Positions 6,356 through 8,322 of a stretch of DNA of 8,322 nt are shown here, piece after piece. This DNA comes from JAQVSH01 sp964349835. Its GTDB lineage: Bacteria; Bacteroidota; Bacteroidia; Bacteroidales; UBA4181. Made by a program: the position numbers and the translations under genes. The stretch lies in assembly GCA_964349835.1 (NCBI GenBank), contig CAYGID010000093.1, positions 1 to 8,322 on the forward strand, written 5' to 3'. Below the pieces are notes generated by a model. The model saw only the letters and a program-made list of their open reading frames with translations, ran no database searches and had not been told where the DNA came from. Positions within the stretch are counted from its first letter, which is position 1; the number at the start of each line of letters is the position of its first letter.

Positions 6356-7660
6356 ATGAAAACATTTTCCCAACTCAGCATCTTATTGATATCATGTTTC
6401 GTCGTGTTATGCATTGATGGAAACGCACAGATTGTTGATCCCAAGGAGGTTTTAAAGAATAAGGGAACCGACCGGGCCAATTCGAAAGTCGATCAGGGAT
6501 TAGATGCCGGCCTCGACAAACTGGAGGAGGGCATCGGAGGTCTGTTCAAAAAGAAAAAAAAGGAGAATGCCTCCGAAGATAGTGAGGAGGGAAAAGAGGA
6601 GGCCGAAGAGCCCGAAAAAAAAGCTTCCGGAGCGAGTAGTGCTAACACGAAGCCGCAATTGGAAAGTACCACACAGTACGATTTTGTACCCGGCGATCAG
6701 GTAATCTGGTACGAGGATTTCTCACAGGACGCCATCGGCGATTTCCCTGCCTTATGGAGTACCAATGGCAGCGGAGAGGTAAAAAAGGTGAATATCGCAG
6801 AGGGTCAGTGGTTCCATATGAATGGCGAAGATGCTGTGTACGGCTACGCCAAATCGCTTACCCTGCCCCAAAATTTTATCTGCGAATTCGATATCATTCC
6901 CGACAAGGAGTATCAATATGGACAAACCCTTACCTTCTACCAGGAAGACCCGTCCGAACCCAAAGAGCTGGACACCGACCTCTACCCGGGAACCAAGGGT
7001 TTACATATCACCATAAAACAGGAAGGTTGGGAAACCAAAGGATACAACAATGTTACAAATGGCGACTGGCTTGAGGGGCAGGGTTCAAAGAATCCTATTA
7101 TCAGAGAACAGGTCAATCATGTTATCGTTTGGATACAAAATAGACGCGTTCGGATGTACCATCAGGGAGCTAAAGTGCTAGATATGCCCACCAATATTTA
7201 TGACGGTACGGTCTTTAATCGACTCCGTTTTTCGGGGTGGGACGCCAAGAGTTTTCCGATGGTTACCAACCTGAAAATCACTACAGCCGCACCCGACACC
7301 CGAAGCAAGCTGATTACCGAAGGTAAGTTGGTAACCTATGGTATCACCTTCGATGTGAACAAGGCCGACATTAAACCCGAGTCGTACGGAACGCTGAAGA
7401 GCATTGCCGATGTGCTGAAAGAGAATGCAGGGGTGAAGGTGAAAATTGTGGGACACACCGATAGCGACGGCGACGATGCTCTAAACCTCGACCTTTCGAA
7501 ACGACGGGCGGAGTCGGTTAAAAACGCCCTGGCATCCACCTTCGGAATTGAAGCTGCCCGTCTGCAGACCGAAGGAGCTGGAGAAACCCAATCGGTAGCA
7601 CCCAACGACACGCCCGCAAACAAAGCCAAAAACCGAAGGGTAGAACTGATAAAACTGTAG
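6356..7660 (+). CDS. Exported OmpA-family protein with a central LamG-like region
   Basis: This 434-aa protein has a signal peptide (MKTFSQLSILLISCFVVLCIDG, cleavage near NAQ|IVD at 25). The segment DPKEVLKNKGTDRANSKVDQG follows, then a highly charged linker (about 65-92, a lysine run followed by alternating Glu and Lys). A beta-rich central region (about 105-310, with VIWYEDFSQDAIGDFPALW) resembles a concanavalin A/LamG-like jelly roll. The C-terminal OmpA domain (about 325-434) has YGITFDVNKADIKPES, GHTDSDG, LSKRRAESVKNAL and NRRVELIKL. By alignment with A. baumannii OmpA, D369 and R384 occupy the positions that bind diaminopimelate in peptidoglycan. The expected role is a periplasmic or outer-membrane-associated protein tethered to the cell wall. 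No beta-barrel is visible. The start is ATG 6356; a TTG at 6323 would add an unconvincing N-terminus ahead of the signal peptide. The partner of the central domain is unknown. Confidence 0.93.
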   Translation: MKTFSQLSILLISCFVVLCIDGNAQIVDPKEVLKNKGTDRANSKVDQGLDAGLDKLEEGIGGLFKKKKKENASEDSEEGKEEAEEPEKKASGASSANTKPQLESTTQYDFVPGDQVIWYEDFSQDAIGDFPALWSTNGSGEVKKVNIAEGQWFHMNGEDAVYGYAKSLTLPQNFICEFDIIPDKEYQYGQTLTFYQEDPSEPKELDTDLYPGTKGLHITIKQEGWETKGYNNVTNGDWLEGQGSKNPIIREQVNHVIVWIQNRRVRMYHQGAKVLDMPTNIYDGTVFNRLRFSGWDAKSFPMVTNLKITTAAPDTRSKLITEGKLVTYGITFDVNKADIKPESYGTLKSIADVLKENAGVKVKIVGHTDSDGDDALNLDLSKRRAESVKNALASTFGIEAARLQTEGAGETQSVAPNDTPANKAKNRRVELIKL

Positions 7661-7710
7661 ACCGCAACCTCTGGCGGTCATATTGCGACAGGTCGCACGC
7701 CAGATAGTTG
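7660..7710. terminator. Structured convergent spacer, probable terminator region
   Basis: Two alternative hairpins overlap. One is GACCGC (7660-7665) with GCGGTC (7674-7679), with an 8-nt loop, immediately at the OmpA-like stop. The other is larger: CAAC + TCTGGCG (7665-7668, 7670-7676) pairs with CGCCAGA + GTTG (7698-7704, 7707-7710), and an inner GCGAC/GTCGC pair (7685-7689, 7692-7696) sits inside. They cannot form together. Neither is followed by a clear T run, so termination is inferred from their position between convergent genes. Confidence 0.5.
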
Positions 7711-7726
7711 TAAAGATTAGAGCAGC

Positions 7727-8314
7727 TCAGACTCGCCCTACCATCCCGTTTTCCAGGAGTTCGCCTGCTGCGGTACAAAGTTCGTTGTACCACTTTTCGC
7801 CGTATTTGCGGATAAGGGGTTCACGAAGAAACTGATAGAGAGGAACTCCCTTCATTTTACCGCAGGTTATCGCCCCTTCACAAATCTCCCATTTGTGGTA
7901 GTTGACCGCGTCGTATCCTTTATATTTAACGATTCTTACTGGATAGAGATGGCATGAAATCGGTTTTTGGAAGGCGATTTCGCCCGCCAGAAAGGCCTTT
8001 TCGATGGCACATAAGGCCACGCCGTTTTCGAAATAGGCATATGCACACTCCTTGCCATGTACCAATGGGGTAACAGTCTCGCCTTCGCGGTCGGTCACGC
8101 TTACTCCCTGCGATTCGACTGCCGTACGGCCGGGTTCGGTCATGTAACGCTGAAACTGAGGATAAAGCTCCTCTAAAAGGGCTATCTCACCCGCTTCAAG
8201 CGGAGCCCCGGAGTCGCCCAGTACGCAGCAGGCGCCTTTGCAGACAGCCAGATCGCAACAAAAGGGTTTGTCGAAGAGGTCGAACGAAATGATGGCGGAA
8301 TCTATCTTTATCAT
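7727..8314 (-). CDS. DUF3109 family protein, cysteine-rich
   Basis: This 195-aa protein is complete in the window, with its ATG at 8314 and only 8 bp upstream of it visible. It matches the DUF3109 family as I remember it from Bacteroidetes: MIKIDSAIISFDLFDKPFCCDL, then AVCKGACCVLGDSGAPL. It has eleven cysteines, at 19, 20, 25, 29, 30, 90, 102, 121, 145, 151 and 180. The C-x4-C-x3-CC start, followed by later C90, C102, C121-H122, C145 and C151, resembles the YkgJ-type pattern thought to bind zinc or an iron-sulfur cluster. It has no signal peptide and is probably cytoplasmic. The biochemical function of the family is not established. Its promoter lies beyond the window. It is convergent with the OmpA-like gene, with 66 bp between their ends. 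Confidence 0.92.
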   Translation of the reverse strand: MIKIDSAIISFDLFDKPFCCDLAVCKGACCVLGDSGAPLEAGEIALLEELYPQFQRYMTEPGRTAVESQGVSVTDREGETVTPLVHGKECAYAYFENGVALCAIEKAFLAGEIAFQKPISCHLYPVRIVKYKGYDAVNYHKWEICEGAITCGKMKGVPLYQFLREPLIRKYGEKWYNELCTAAGELLENGMVGRV

Positions 8315-8322
8315 GAGGATTT

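Noticed and set aside
7662..7710. Integron attC-like site suggested by the CAAC...GTTG ends of the convergent-spacer hairpin
   Set aside because: The ends do not fit the RYYYAAC and GTTRRRY consensus, and there is no integrase or cassette array.

Overview
This looks like a chromosomal segment from a member of the Bacteroidota. The evidence is a Bacteroidetes-style DnaK C-terminus, several Sec signal peptides ending in the typical 'AQ' junction, a DUF3109-type cysteine-rich protein, an OmpA-like protein starting 'QIVDPKEVLKNKG', TAnnTTTG-like promoter elements and no clear Shine-Dalgarno sequences. Bacteroidales or a close relative is my guess at the order; the sequence alone does not settle it.

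Layout. (1) Positions 1-557 hold the 3' end of dnaK on the + strand, cut by the window edge. (2) A 19-bp perfect inverted repeat (582-628) separates it from a convergent minus-strand operon. (3) That operon (3821 down to 630) has three tightly packed genes for exported proteins of unknown function: 330, 356 and 365 aa. The second and third share a YxELLKIDKxxAxEFK segment. (4) A 283-bp divergent spacer (3822-4104) carries a good Bacteroidetes -7 element for the next gene and a perfect DnaA-box 9-mer. (5) The + strand then has a PAS-containing soluble sensor histidine kinase (4105-5268), an AraC-family regulator (5468-6268) with its own candidate promoter and terminator, and an exported OmpA-domain protein (6356-7660). 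(6) A structured spacer separates the OmpA-like gene from a convergent DUF3109-family gene (7727-8314, minus).

How the genes may work together. The kinase has no response regulator in the window, and the AraC protein has no receiver domain, so any signalling link between them is positional inference only. The three-gene exported operon and the OmpA-like protein all point to the cell envelope. The OmpA-like protein can anchor to peptidoglycan. The operon products have no recognisable enzymatic motif and look like helical or cysteine-containing periplasmic or surface proteins. The operon is the best candidate here for something undescribed, but its function cannot be read from the sequence. dnaK and the DUF3109 gene are ordinary flanking core genes. 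I saw no tRNA, rRNA, CRISPR array, transposase or prophage gene.
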